DNA of 64,000 bases, from positions 310,001 through 374,000 of the forward strand of contig NZ_JAKZLA010000003.1 in the NCBI RefSeq assembly GCF_022808775.1, read 5' to 3'. Source of the stretch: Geothrix terrae. Its GTDB lineage: Bacteria; Acidobacteriota; Holophagae; Holophagales; Holophagaceae. The number at the start of each line of letters is the position of its first letter. Position 1 is the stretch's first letter. The notes below the pieces were generated by a model. That model had not been told where the DNA came from and made no database searches. It saw only the letters and a program-made list of their open reading frames with translations. Made by a program: the position numbers and the translations under genes. Below, piece after piece: positions 34,389 through 43,316 of the stretch.

Positions 34389-37166
34389 ATGGCCATTGAT
34401 CGCGTCAAAGTCAAGAAGGAAGCCGACAAGCTCTTGACGGCGGGGAAAGTCGATCGGGCCATCGAGGAGTTCCACAAGCTCGTCGAGGACAATCCCAAGG
34501 ACTACGCCACCCTGAACCAGATCGGCGACCTCTACGTGCAGATCGGGCGGTCCCGGGAGGGCGTGGAGATCCACAAGCGGCTCGGCGGGGCCTACGAGCG
34601 GGACGGCTTCCATGCCCGCGCCGCCGCCATTTTCCAGAAGGTGGTGCGCAACGCGCCGGAGGACATCGACGCGGCCCAGCGCCTGGCGGACCTCTATCGG
34701 CAGATGAACAAGGTCACCGACGCGGTGAAGGTCCACCTGCAGGTGGCCGAGCACTTCCAGAAGAAGGGTCTCATCAAGCGGGCCCTGGAGGAGTTCAACA
34801 AGGTCGTCGACCTGGACCCCAAGAACCTGAAGATGAAGGTCAAGCTGGCGGACCTCTACAACAAGGAGGGCATGAAGGACCGCGCGGCGGGCATCTACCT
34901 CGAAGTGGCCGAGTCCCTGGCCATGGAGCAGATGCACGGGGAGGCCAACCAGATCCTCGAGCGCGCCAAGTCGATGATCTCCACGCCCCACGTCTTCCTC
35001 ACCCAGAGCCGGCTGGGGGTGATCCAGGGCGACTACGCCCTCGCCGCCCAGCACCTGCGGGAGGGCCTAGCCAGCAACCCGCGTGACACGGAGCTGCTGG
35101 AGGCCCTGGCCGAGATCGAACTCCGCAGCGGCCACCCCGACCGCGCCCTGGAGGCCCTGACGGAGGTCGCCCAGCTCCCGGAGAAGTCCCTTCCGCTGGC
35201 CGAGAAGGCCCTCCGCAACCTGGTGAATGCCGATCGCGGGAACGAAGGCCTCCGGCTGTTCGCACCCATCGCCCGCGAGCTGGCCCGCCGGGGTTCCGGC
35301 GACATCGTGGGCCGCAGCCTCCGGGGGGCCATGCAGAGCGCCATGAGCCTCGAGGCCTGGGTCCTGCTCGCCGAGATCGCCCACCAGAGCGGCAACCGGA
35401 CCGACCAGGTGCATGCCCTGCAGAACGCGTACAGCCTGGCCCACCAGACCAATGACCAGACGCAGATCGGGCAGCTCGCCAACCAGCTGCGCGGGCTGGG
35501 CGCGGTTCCCGATGCCTCGGCGCCGCCGCCGAGCCCGCTCCAGCCCGGTTCCCCCGCGGGCTTCCAGGCCCCGGCGATCATGGAGACCACCCTTCAAGGC
35601 GGTGGGGACACGGAGCTGGATCCCGTCCGGCGCTTGCGGATCGAACAATTCTCCCGGGAGGCCGAGGCCCTGCTGCGCGGCGGCAGCCACGACCGCGCCG
35701 TGGAAAGCTACAAGAAGGCCCTGGAACTCGACCCCTCGGACCTCGCGATCATCGAGGCCATCGTCGCCGTGCACCGGACCACGGGGCACCTCACCAAGGT
35801 GCAGATGCAGTACGTGCAGAGCGCCCAGGCCCTCAACCAGCTCGGCAGGAAGCGGGAAGCCGCCCAGCTGCTGGACATGGCCGAGCAGCTCTTCCCGGGA
35901 TCGACCCGCATCCACCGCCGGACCCTGGGCCTTCCCGAGCCCGGCGCCCGCCTGCCCGAACCTCCGGCCCCCCCGCCGATTCCCGTGCCGGCCCCGCCCC
36001 CGCCACGGCCGGCCATCCCCCTCGCCGCGCCCGCTCCTGTCCCCGCTCCCAGCCCTCTGCCCGAGCCCCTGCCCGAGCCTTCAATCTCCCTGGAACAGCC
36101 CATCGAGCTGGAGCTCCCCGACCTCGCCCCGGCGCCCCCGGCCAAGAAGCCGCTTCCCCCTTCACGGGAGCCCATCCCCCTGGGCGAAGGCCTGCCCGTG
36201 CGGCCGGAGCCCATCGTCCCGGCCGCAGCCCTGCCTTCGGCGGCGGTCTCGCCCGCGGCGCTCGACGCCTCCGACCTGAGCTGGATGGACGAGACACTGT
36301 CCGACCTGAGCGCCGGATCGAATCCCCTCTCCGCCCCCACGCTGCAGCTCCCCCCTATGCCCACCGGCGTCCTCTCGCCGGAGGTCGTCGAAGCCCTGCC
36401 ACCGCTCTCGGCCGCCGAACCCTGGGCGCCCCCGGTGGAGCCGGCCCTCCCGGATGAGCTGGTCAGCCTCCTGGGCGACATCGACTTCCAGCTGGACTAC
36501 GGGAGCCCGGAGGAAGCGGAACTCGAGATCCAGGCCGCCCTCAAGCAGTTCCCGGGACACCCCGAACTGGAAACCCGCATGGAGCGGGCCTCCATCGCCC
36601 TCCAGAAGCTGGGCCACGCCCCCAAGGCCAATGCCCTGGAGGAAGGCGACTTCGCCAATTCCTTCTTCGACCTCACGGACGTGCTGGGCACCGCCCTCCT
36701 GGACACGGGCGAAGGCGAGGAGATGCACGACGCCACCCATGTGGTGGAGAAGATCCAGAGCGTCGACGAGCTGTTCAGCGCCTTCCGGGAGGGCGTGGAG
36801 AAGCAGGTCAAGGGCGACGACTACGACACCCACTACAACCTGGGCATCGCCTACAAGGAGATGATGCTCATCGATCCCGCCATCGAAGAGTTCAAGATCG
36901 CCATGGGCGACCCCGAGCGGACCCTCGAGTGCTGCTCCATGCTCAGCATCTGCGAGCAGAGCCGGGGCGATCTCCAGGCCGCCGTGGACTGGCTCCGGCA
37001 GGGCGTCGAGGCCCCAGGCTTCCCGCCCGAGGACAGCATCGGCCTCCGCTACGATCTGGCCGAGATCTACCTCCAGCAGGGCCAGGCCGCCCTGGCCGCC
37101 GCCGAGTTCAAGGCCGTCCACGCCATGGACCCCGACTACCGGGACGTGGCCGCGCGCTTGGCCTGA
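34389..37166 (+). CDS. Large TPR-repeat protein with Pro/Ala-rich linker
   Basis: A 925-residue protein without signal peptide. Residues 1-370 are tandem tetratricopeptide-type helices (ADKLLTAGKVDRAIEEFHKLVEDNPKD, then several more). A short linker leads to another TPR-like stretch (about 415-510), then a Pro/Ala-rich linker (about 515-690) with repeated LPEP/PAPSPLPEP words. A C-terminal TPR block (about 690-925) includes YDTHYNLGIAYKEMMLIDPAIEEFK. Likely a cytosolic protein-interaction scaffold. Similar large TPR proteins occur in gliding/twitching bacteria; a motility role is only a guess. Confidence 0.75.
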   Translation: MAIDRVKVKKEADKLLTAGKVDRAIEEFHKLVEDNPKDYATLNQIGDLYVQIGRSREGVEIHKRLGGAYERDGFHARAAAIFQKVVRNAPEDIDAAQRLADLYRQMNKVTDAVKVHLQVAEHFQKKGLIKRALEEFNKVVDLDPKNLKMKVKLADLYNKEGMKDRAAGIYLEVAESLAMEQMHGEANQILERAKSMISTPHVFLTQSRLGVIQGDYALAAQHLREGLASNPRDTELLEALAEIELRSGHPDRALEALTEVAQLPEKSLPLAEKALRNLVNADRGNEGLRLFAPIARELARRGSGDIVGRSLRGAMQSAMSLEAWVLLAEIAHQSGNRTDQVHALQNAYSLAHQTNDQTQIGQLANQLRGLGAVPDASAPPPSPLQPGSPAGFQAPAIMETTLQGGGDTELDPVRRLRIEQFSREAEALLRGGSHDRAVESYKKALELDPSDLAIIEAIVAVHRTTGHLTKVQMQYVQSAQALNQLGRKREAAQLLDMAEQLFPGSTRIHRRTLGLPEPGARLPEPPAPPPIPVPAPPPPRPAIPLAAPAPVPAPSPLPEPLPEPSISLEQPIELELPDLAPAPPAKKPLPPSREPIPLGEGLPVRPEPIVPAAALPSAAVSPAALDASDLSWMDETLSDLSAGSNPLSAPTLQLPPMPTGVLSPEVVEALPPLSAAEPWAPPVEPALPDELVSLLGDIDFQLDYGSPEEAELEIQAALKQFPGHPELETRMERASIALQKLGHAPKANALEEGDFANSFFDLTDVLGTALLDTGEGEEMHDATHVVEKIQSVDELFSAFREGVEKQVKGDDYDTHYNLGIAYKEMMLIDPAIEEFKIAMGDPERTLECCSMLSICEQSRGDLQAAVDWLRQGVEAPGFPPEDSIGLRYDLAEIYLQQGQAALAAAEFKAVHAMDPDYRDVAARLA

Positions 37167-37180
37167 CGTTCTCCGGGGGT

Positions 37181-37208
37181 CCTCGCCCAGCGAAGCCGGG
37201 CGAGGGCT
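37181..37208 (+). terminator. Possible terminator after the TPR gene
   Basis: Stem CCTCGCCC/GGGCGAGG (37181-37188 with 37198-37205), nine-base loop, followed by GCTTT. Lies between the convergent TPR and fmt genes, so could serve either strand. The T-tract is weak. Confidence 0.5.
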
Positions 37209-37252
37209 TTCATCCTGCTCGCCCACCCGCTTTCCCTCGGACCTGGCGTGAG

Positions 37253-38173
37253 CTAGCTCAGTGCCCGGCTGCCGCTGGCGCCCCAGGGCTGGAGGGCCTG
37301 GAGGGCGGGTTGGACGGGCTTGCCGGGACGCTGGAGTTGCGTGAGCTCCAGGGCACCTTCGGGGGTGGTGAGCCAGGCGCCCTCCTTGCCCCAGAGGAGC
37401 TGGCCCGGGTCGCGGTAGCAGGTCCGCAGGGCCCCCACGCCGCAGACCTTGAGGGGCTGGCCCTCCAGCTGCAGCTCGGACCCCGGCCAGGGCCAGAGGG
37501 CCCGCACCTGGCGGTGGAGCTCCGCCGCCGGGCGGTGCCAGTCGAGGTGGCCCATGTCCTTGCGGAGCTTCGACGCGTAGGTGGCCTCCTCGTGGTGCTG
37601 CTCCGCCGGCCGGCCGCAGCCACAGAGCAGCAGGGGCAGCTGATCCATGAGCAGCTCGGCCGCGTCCTGCGCCAGGGCCGCCAGCAGGCTCTCGGCCGTG
37701 TCCCCGTGGCCGATGGCACGCCGTGACTGGGCCAGAATGGGCCCTTCATCCAGCCCCAGGGTGAGGCGCATGAGGCTGACGCCCGTTTCCTCGTCTCCCG
37801 CCAGGAGGGCGTGGTTCACGGGTGCCGCGCCCCGCCAGCGGGGCAGCAGGGAGAAGTGCAGGTTCCAGACGCCGTTGGGGCAGGAATCCAGCATCCAGCC
37901 GGGCAGCAGGTGCCCGTAGGCCACCACCACGGCCAGGTCGATCTTCAGGGAGTCCCACAGCTCGCGGGTCTCCGGCGCCTTCCAGGTCGGGGGCTGGTGG
38001 ACGGGCAGGCCCAGCTCCAGGGCCGCCCCCTTCACCGGCGGGGCTTCCAGGTGACGCCCCCGGCCCGCGGGCCGGTCGGGATTGCAGAACACCGCCTCGA
38101 TCCCCTCCTCGGCCAGGGCCCGCAGGGCGGGGACGGCCGCGCGGGGAGTGCCGAGGAACGCGATGCGTGTCAT
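37253..38173 (-). CDS. fmt: Methionyl-tRNA formyltransferase
   Basis: A 306-residue enzyme that formylates initiator Met-tRNA using 10-formyl-THF. Visible: MTRIAFLGTPRAAVPALRAL, DRPAGRGRHLEAPPVK, VVAYGHLLPGWMLD, the catalytic Asn-x-His stretch NLHFSLLPRWRGAAPVN, and TGVSLMRLTLGLDEGPIL. The C-terminal tRNA-binding domain is present but slightly short. The start overlaps the def stop by 4 nt, so the pair that installs and removes N-formyl groups is co-transcribed. Confidence 0.95.
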   Translation of the reverse strand: MTRIAFLGTPRAAVPALRALAEEGIEAVFCNPDRPAGRGRHLEAPPVKGAALELGLPVHQPPTWKAPETRELWDSLKIDLAVVVAYGHLLPGWMLDSCPNGVWNLHFSLLPRWRGAAPVNHALLAGDEETGVSLMRLTLGLDEGPILAQSRRAIGHGDTAESLLAALAQDAAELLMDQLPLLLCGCGRPAEQHHEEATYASKLRKDMGHLDWHRPAAELHRQVRALWPWPGSELQLEGQPLKVCGVGALRTCYRDPGQLLWGKEGAWLTTPEGALELTQLQRPGKPVQPALQALQPWGASGSRALS

Positions 38174-38673
38174 CCCCGCGCCTGTTTCTGGTACTTGCGT
38201 TGAATGACCTGGCGCTTGACGGGCCCGAAGTACTCCACGAAGAGCCGGCCGCGCAGGTGGTCGATCTCGTGGCAGAAGGCCCGGGCCAGCAGATCTTCGC
38301 CCTCCAGTTCATGCCAGCTGCCGTCCTTGGCCCGGTTGCGGATGGCCACCTTCTGGGGGCGCTCGAGCACTTCCCGGATGCCGGGAATGGACAAGCAGCC
38401 CTCCGGCCCCACCTGGCTGCCCTCGGTCCGGACGATCTCAGGGTTGATGAGGACGAGCTTCTGGGCCGGATCCTCCCCGCAGGAGCAGTCGATCACGGCC
38501 AGGTTGAGGTTCACGCCGACCTGAGGTGCCGCCAGACCCACGCCCTCCTCGTCCAGGGCCGTCTCGAACATGTCGGCCACGAGCTGCTCCAGCTCGGGGG
38601 TCCATGCCCCCACATCCTCACTGTTCTTCTTCAATCGGGGATCGCCCCAGGTCAGTACGGGCAGGACGGCCAT
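38170..38673 (-). CDS. def: Peptide deformylase
   Basis: A 167-residue iron/zinc hydrolase that removes formyl groups from nascent proteins. The three motifs are present: GVGLAAPQVGV, EGCLSIPG (metal Cys) and HEIDHLRGRLF (HExxH-type His/Glu). MAVLPVLTWGDPRLKK is the usual opening. Length is typical. First gene of the def-fmt pair. Confidence 0.95.
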   Translation of the reverse strand: MAVLPVLTWGDPRLKKNSEDVGAWTPELEQLVADMFETALDEEGVGLAAPQVGVNLNLAVIDCSCGEDPAQKLVLINPEIVRTEGSQVGPEGCLSIPGIREVLERPQKVAIRNRAKDGSWHELEGEDLLARAFCHEIDHLRGRLFVEYFGPVKRQVIQRKYQKQARG

Positions 38674-38750
38674 GCATTCGCTCCAGCATTCCAGTGTAAT
38701 CCATTGCCGTTCCCGAGGTAATCTGGGAGGTCCGTGCTCCGGAGCCCCGC

Positions 38751-40655
38751 ATGCTGCGTTCCTTCCGCCAGGTCTTCAAATCCAACCGCACGCCCATGGC
38801 CGCGATCATGATCGTGGTCCTGCTGGGCCTGGTGGCGTATCTGGCCCCCTCCGGGCGGGTGGATACGCCGGATACCGTCGTGGCGAGGGTCTACGGCCGC
38901 GACGTGCTGCTGCGCGACCTGGCCGAGCACATGCAGGAGCTCTACCAGCGCTATGGCAAGCAGGCCAGCCCCGAGGCCCTCAAGCCCTTCGTCCAGTCCC
39001 AGGCCCTGAAGGACCTCATTAACCAGAAGCTCATGGAGGAACTGGCGGAACGGCACCACGTGGTGGTGACAGACGAAGAGGTGGGCGCCCGCCTCCGGGC
39101 CTTCCTGAAGCAGTACCCCGTCCTCCTGGATGCCAACGGCAACCTGAAGTCCACCGCGGAACTGAAGCAGATCTTCCAGGACACCGGCTTCAACCCGGCC
39201 ATCCAGGAGCGGAACCTGCGCAGCGAGCTGCTGCGCACCAAGCTCATCCAGCAGGCGGCCTTCCAGGTACCCGTGGACGAAGCCTGGCTGGCGGTGGAGA
39301 ACCGGCTGCGCAACGAGAAGGTGGCCTTCCAACAGGCCACCCTGGCCGTGGATCCGGCCGCCGTGGCCGATCCCGGCGACGCCCCTCTGGAGGCGTTCTA
39401 CAAGGCCGGCGGCCAGCGCTTCCTCCAGCCCCCTCGCCGCGTGATCCAGTACGTGGCCGTGGATCGCGCCGCCCTGGGCAAGGACCTCCAGGTGGACGAC
39501 GCCACCCTCAAGGCCGCCTTCGAAGCCCGGAAGAGCGACTTCATCGAGTTCAAGGCGCGCCACATCCTCTTCAAGGCCGAGGGCGACACCCAGTTCCAGG
39601 AGGCCACGGCCAAGGCCGAGCTGCTGCGGGGACGCCTCGTGAAGGGACAGGACTTCGCCAAGGCCGCCGAGGAGCTCAGTGAGGATCCCAGCGCCAAGGG
39701 CAACGGCGGCGACCTGGGCTGGTTCAACGCCTCGAAGATGGTCAAGCCCTTCTCGGATGCCGCCGCGGCCCTCAAGCCCGGCGAGATCAGTCAGCCCGTG
39801 CGGACCGTCTACGGCGTCCACCTCATCAAGCTGGAAGGCCGCCGGGAGAAGCGGTTCGAGGAGGTCAAGGACCAGCTGGCCCGCGAGATCTCGGAGGACC
39901 GCTTCAACTCCCGCGCCCAGGAGCGCCTGGAGCAGATCCGCAAGCGCGCCAACGGGGGCGACCTCGGTGCCGCGGCCAAGAGCTTCGCCAGCCAGGCCCA
40001 GCTCAGCCAGCCCTTCAGCAATGAGCCCGGCGCCCAGTCCGAAGGCCTTCCGGAACTGTCCCAGATGGCCGGCGAGGCCTTCCGCCTGAAGGTGGGCGAG
40101 GTCTCCAAGCCCATGCGGTTCGCCGATCGCCACATCCTCTTCCGCGTGCAGGAGGAGCTGCCCGAGGCCGTGCCGCCCTTCAAGGAGATCCGCACCAAGG
40201 TGCTGGCCGCCTACCGCTTGGAGGAATCCCGCAAGCAGGCCCTGGCCAAAGCCGAGCAGGCCATGAAGACCGGCGGCCTCCAGGCCGTGGGTCCCGTCTC
40301 CGACCAGGCCGCGGCCCCTCTCAGCGGCCTCCGCGACCTGGTGTCCCACCCCGGCATCCGCAAAGCTCTGCTGGACACCCCCATCGGACAGACCACGCCC
40401 CTGCTCTGGGCACCGGACGGCAAGCTGTGGGCCGCCCGCATCGTCTCCCGGGAGCCCGCCCCGGCCCTCGGCTTCGAAGGGCGCCGGAGCCTCATCCAGG
40501 AGGTCCAGACCTCCGAGGCCCAGAAGCTCCTCTCCGCCGAGCTCCAGTCCCTGGACCAGGAAGGCCGCCTGCGCCCCGGCCTCAGCAGCTTCTGGGGCCA
40601 TTTCGGCGGCATCTACGTGAACGCCAGCGCTGTGCAGGTGCCGGTCGAAGACTAG
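38751..40655 (+). CDS. PpiD/SurA-like peptidyl-prolyl isomerase, membrane-anchored
   Basis: A 634-residue foldase. One N-terminal transmembrane helix (about 15-36, [16 protein letters not shown]) anchors it with the bulk in the periplasm. A SurA-N chaperone region (about 50-210) is followed by a parvulin domain (about 263-365; [10 protein letters not shown] ... [24 protein letters not shown] ... [24 protein letters not shown]) and a second chaperone-like/parvulin-like region to the end. Layout matches PpiD. Assists outer-membrane and periplasmic protein folding. Divergent from def. Confidence 0.88.
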   Translation: MLRSFRQVFKSNRTPMAAIMIVVLLGLVAYLAPSGRVDTPDTVVARVYGRDVLLRDLAEHMQELYQRYGKQASPEALKPFVQSQALKDLINQKLMEELAERHHVVVTDEEVGARLRAFLKQYPVLLDANGNLKSTAELKQIFQDTGFNPAIQERNLRSELLRTKLIQQAAFQVPVDEAWLAVENRLRNEKVAFQQATLAVDPAAVADPGDAPLEAFYKAGGQRFLQPPRRVIQYVAVDRAALGKDLQVDDATLKAAFEARKSDFIEFKARHILFKAEGDTQFQEATAKAELLRGRLVKGQDFAKAAEELSEDPSAKGNGGDLGWFNASKMVKPFSDAAAALKPGEISQPVRTVYGVHLIKLEGRREKRFEEVKDQLAREISEDRFNSRAQERLEQIRKRANGGDLGAAAKSFASQAQLSQPFSNEPGAQSEGLPELSQMAGEAFRLKVGEVSKPMRFADRHILFRVQEELPEAVPPFKEIRTKVLAAYRLEESRKQALAKAEQAMKTGGLQAVGPVSDQAAAPLSGLRDLVSHPGIRKALLDTPIGQTTPLLWAPDGKLWAARIVSREPAPALGFEGRRSLIQEVQTSEAQKLLSAELQSLDQEGRLRPGLSSFWGHFGGIYVNASAVQVPVED

Positions 40656-40662
40656 GCCCCCC

Positions 40663-41082
40663 TCAGGACTTCGCTTTCTTCGAAGGGTCCCCCTTGCCGG
40701 AGCCATTCAGGGCGACCGCCTGGCGGACGAGCGCCTTGAAGGCGGACGCGTCCACCGCTTCGCCTTCGCGGATGTCGATCGCGCGCCGCGCGTTCCCGTC
40801 GAGACTCGAGTTGAAGAGACGGGCCGGATCCTTCAGAGATGCGCCCTTGAGGAAGGTGAGCTTCACGGCGTTCTTGTAGGATTCGCCTGTGCAGATGATG
40901 CCGTCGTGCGACCAAACGGGAGTGCCCATCCACTTCCATTCCTCGACGACGTCCGGGTCTGCTTCCTTGATGAGCTCGCGCATTCGGCGGAGGGTCTCCC
41001 CGCGCCAGTCCCCGAGTTCGGCGATTCTTCCCGAGATGAGCTCCGAGGCTGACTGGCCCTGGTCTGCGTCCGACTTTTTCAT
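40663..41082 (-). CDS. DUF1801-domain protein
   Basis: A 139-residue protein with the YdhG/DUF1801 layout: [36 protein letters not shown], then [22 protein letters not shown], then [13 protein letters not shown]. The fold is thought to bind small molecules or iron; function is unproven. Last gene of a run of four small genes on this strand (ArsR, SRPBCC, DoxX-like, DUF1801), a grouping common in environmental bacteria. Confidence 0.85.
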   Translation of the reverse strand: MKKSDADQGQSASELISGRIAELGDWRGETLRRMRELIKEADPDVVEEWKWMGTPVWSHDGIICTGESYKNAVKLTFLKGASLKDPARLFNSSLDGNARRAIDIREGEAVDASAFKALVRQAVALNGSGKGDPSKKAKS

Positions 41083-41113
41083 GATCCCACCCTAGATATT
41101 CCGTGGATCCGAC

Positions 41114-41527
41114 TCACGCCGACCGGCGGAGGGGAAGGAGGTGGCGGAGACGGGCGTCCCGCACGTACAGGCCGCCCCAGGCGAACAGGCCCGCGGCCAA
41201 CGGAATCGCTGCGCGTGCCGGGTCCGCGATCCGCAGATGCGCGGCCACCGCGCCGCCGAGATAGCCGGTCATCAGGATGGCGGCGAGGATGGACGTTCGC
41301 GGGACGAGGTAGAGCACCACCAGGACGCATTCCGCGATGACGATGCGGACGATGGCTGATTCGGGATAGCCATAGGCCGTGACGATTTCAGCCACGGCGT
41401 TGGTGTGGTGGGTGGCCCGGACCCAGGCGCTGCTCAGCAGGATCGCGACCGGGATGAAGGAGAGGACCCGGCCGGTCCAGAGCCTCCAGCGAGGGATGGG
41501 AACGGGGCGGGCGGTTTCAGTGGGCAT
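41114..41527 (-). CDS. DoxX-like four-helix membrane protein
   Basis: A 137-residue protein with four hydrophobic helices (SFIPVAILLSSAWVR, IVIAECVLVVLYLV, SILAAILMTGYLGGAVAAHLR, AIPLAAGLFAWGGLYV) and the GYLGGAVAAHLR segment typical of DoxX-like proteins. Function is poorly known; some members take part in thiosulphate or redox membrane complexes. Downstream of an SRPBCC gene on the same strand, with a 171-nt gap in which I see nothing else. Confidence 0.75.
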   Translation of the reverse strand: MPTETARPVPIPRWRLWTGRVLSFIPVAILLSSAWVRATHHTNAVAEIVTAYGYPESAIVRIVIAECVLVVLYLVPRTSILAAILMTGYLGGAVAAHLRIADPARAAIPLAAGLFAWGGLYVRDARLRHLLPLRRSA

Positions 41528-41698
41528 CGGGCACCTCTGGGTTGGGGGGGCTGCGAGTTTCGTTCGAGAAGCCGGAATCACTTCCCCACCCGCTGTTACG
41601 AGGGACGGCTTCTGCAGGGGCGATTCCAGGGGGTGCGACGCATGGAAACCCATGCTGGGCGGTGAGGACAGGCTGCTAGCGCGAGGCGGGGACGCCGC

Positions 41699-42106
41699 TC
41701 ACGACAGGTCCCCCACCACACGTTCGAGGCCCGCGAGGAACTTTTGCCAGCCGACCTGGGCGCCCTGATAGGCCTGCTGCTGATCCGCCCGGAAGCCCGA
41801 CTGCTCCATGCGCAGGTGGGTCCCGGCGCCCGCGGGGGTGAGCGTCCACGTGACGACGCTCTTGAGGCCATGGGCCTCCCACGTGTAGGACAGCGCCTGG
41901 TTCGGCTCGACCGCCAGGACCTGGCACTCGACCACGCCCCAGTTGGCGCGCAGATCGAACCGGTGGCCCACGATGGGCTTGAAGTCGTTCTCCATCAGCC
42001 AGGCTTCGATGAGCGGGCCCTGGGTGAGCGCCCGCCAGACTTTCTCGAGGGCATGCGGCAGCTCCCTTTCCACGATCAGCGTCCTGGTGTCGCTGGGGTG
42101 CGTCAT
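41699..42106 (-). CDS. SRPBCC-family protein (AHSA1-like)
   Basis: A 135-residue single-domain protein: VERELPHALEKVWRALTQGPLIEAWLM, the WGVVECQVLAVEPNQALSYTWE segment and the C-terminal helix GWQKFLAGLERVVGDL. START/Bet v1-like fold that binds a hydrophobic ligand in a deep pocket. Its start overlaps the stop of the ArsR regulator (4 nt), a common regulator-plus-SRPBCC pair. Confidence 0.85.
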   Translation of the reverse strand: MTHPSDTRTLIVERELPHALEKVWRALTQGPLIEAWLMENDFKPIVGHRFDLRANWGVVECQVLAVEPNQALSYTWEAHGLKSVVTWTLTPAGAGTHLRMEQSGFRADQQQAYQGAQVGWQKFLAGLERVVGDLS

Positions 42107-42426
42107 GGGTCCATCCTCTTCAAGAGGGCTTCCAACCGGTCGAACCGGTGATGCCAGAAGGTTGAATAGAAGCTGATCCAGTCGATCAGCGGTGCCAACG
42201 CCTTGGGTTCGGCCCGGTAATACGTCTCCCGCCCGTCCCGCCGGCCCCGCACCAGGCCGACATGCTTGAGCGCGCCGAGGTGCTTCGAAATGGCGGGCTG
42301 GGAGACCCCGGACGGATCGGTCAGCGCATGCACCGTCATTTCGCCCTCCCGGCTCAAGCGCTCGAAAAGGGCGCGCCGGGTCGGATCAGCCAACATTTTC
42401 AGGACGGCTGTCGGTTCGGCGTGCAT
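42103..42426 (-). CDS. ArsR-family transcriptional repressor
   Basis: A 107-residue winged-helix regulator: AVLKMLADPTRRALFERLSREGEMTVHAL, recognition region GVSQPAISKHLGALKHVGLVRGRRDGRETYYRAE, then the C-terminal dimer helix. No ELCxCD metal motif is seen, so it is probably not a metal sensor. The ATG at 42426 is chosen on family length; the upstream frame is Pro-rich. It likely controls its own transcript with the SRPBCC gene. The 42427-42545 gap before it is more AT-rich and holds its promoter. Confidence 0.9.
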   Translation of the reverse strand: MHAEPTAVLKMLADPTRRALFERLSREGEMTVHALTDPSGVSQPAISKHLGALKHVGLVRGRRDGRETYYRAEPKALAPLIDWISFYSTFWHHRFDRLEALLKRMDP

Positions 42427-42545
42427 GGGGAGTCCTCGTCCAGGCACGGGTGGCCGGCAGGGACAAACCATAGCCAAATGGTTATTGATCGTCAAGAGGC
42501 CATCCTGGGGCGCCTCGCGGCCCGCACCCGGAGTTGAAGGCGGAC

Positions 42546-43316
42546 CTAATCTTCCGCGACTGGAACCTGGAGCATCGCCATCCGGAGGGTCCGCAGGGAC
42601 GGGGGTTCCGGGTCGGGCCATGCTTCGCGGATCGGCCCGTTCCAAAGCGCTTCACCGGCGCGCAGCAGCAGCAGGTGATCGCAGAGGCTCCGCGCGGCGG
42701 CCAGGTCGTGGCTGGCGAACAGCAGGGCCAGGCCTTCGGCCTTCAGGCCCAGCAACACCTCCAGCAGGTGGCCCGCCAGGGTCGCATCCAGGGCTGAAAA
42801 AGGCTCGTCCAGCACCAGCAGGGCCGGTTCCAGCATGAGTGCCCGCCCCAGGCAGAGCCGCTGGGCCAGCCCTCCGGACCAGGCCCCGGGCCGCTGATCC
42901 AGGGCCGCCTCCGGGAACCTCACGCGCGCGGCCATGCGGGCCGCGGCCTCCTGCCGCGCCGTGTCCGTGCCACGCTTCCAGATCTCCAGGGGCTCCTGAA
43001 GGATCTCCCAGCCCGTGCGGTGTGGCGGCAGGCTGGCCAGGGGATCCTGGAAAACCGCCTGGATCCTCGGCCGGCGCGGGCGGCGCTCCCGTTCCGGCAG
43101 GGGCGACCAGGGCTCGCCTTCCAGAGAGATGCGACCCTCGGTCGGTTCGAGCAGACCCAGCACCAGGTTCAGGAGGGTGCTCTTCCCCGCCCCGCTCTCG
43201 CCCATCACACCCAAGGCCTCGCCCGGGGCCACGGTGAAGGTCACGCCCCGCAAGTCCCAGCGCCCCTCTCGGCGAAGGCCGAGACCTTCCACCGAGAGCG
43301 GGGGGGTGGTGGTCAG
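42546..43316 (-). CDS. Orphan ABC-transporter ATP-binding protein (Dpp/Nik-like)
   Basis: About 256 residues. Walker A GESGAGKST, Q-loop AVFQDPLASL, signature WSGGLAQRLCLGRAL, Walker B LLVLDEPFSALD and switch His in FASHDL are intact. The Q-loop and signature resemble oligopeptide/nickel importer ATPases. No permease or binding protein is nearby. No ATG fits: a CTG at 43316 overlaps the serS stop (CTGA) and has GAGGTGAT three bases upstream; the next candidate is GTG at 43292 without such a site. Translation coupled to serS is therefore likely. Confidence 0.8.
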   Translation of the reverse strand: MTTTPPLSVEGLGLRREGRWDLRGVTFTVAPGEALGVMGESGAGKSTLLNLVLGLLEPTEGRISLEGEPWSPLPERERRPRRPRIQAVFQDPLASLPPHRTGWEILQEPLEIWKRGTDTARQEAAARMAARVRFPEAALDQRPGAWSGGLAQRLCLGRALMLEPALLVLDEPFSALDATLAGHLLEVLLGLKAEGLALLFASHDLAAARSLCDHLLLLRAGEALWNGPIREAWPDPEPPSLRTLRMAMLQVPVAED

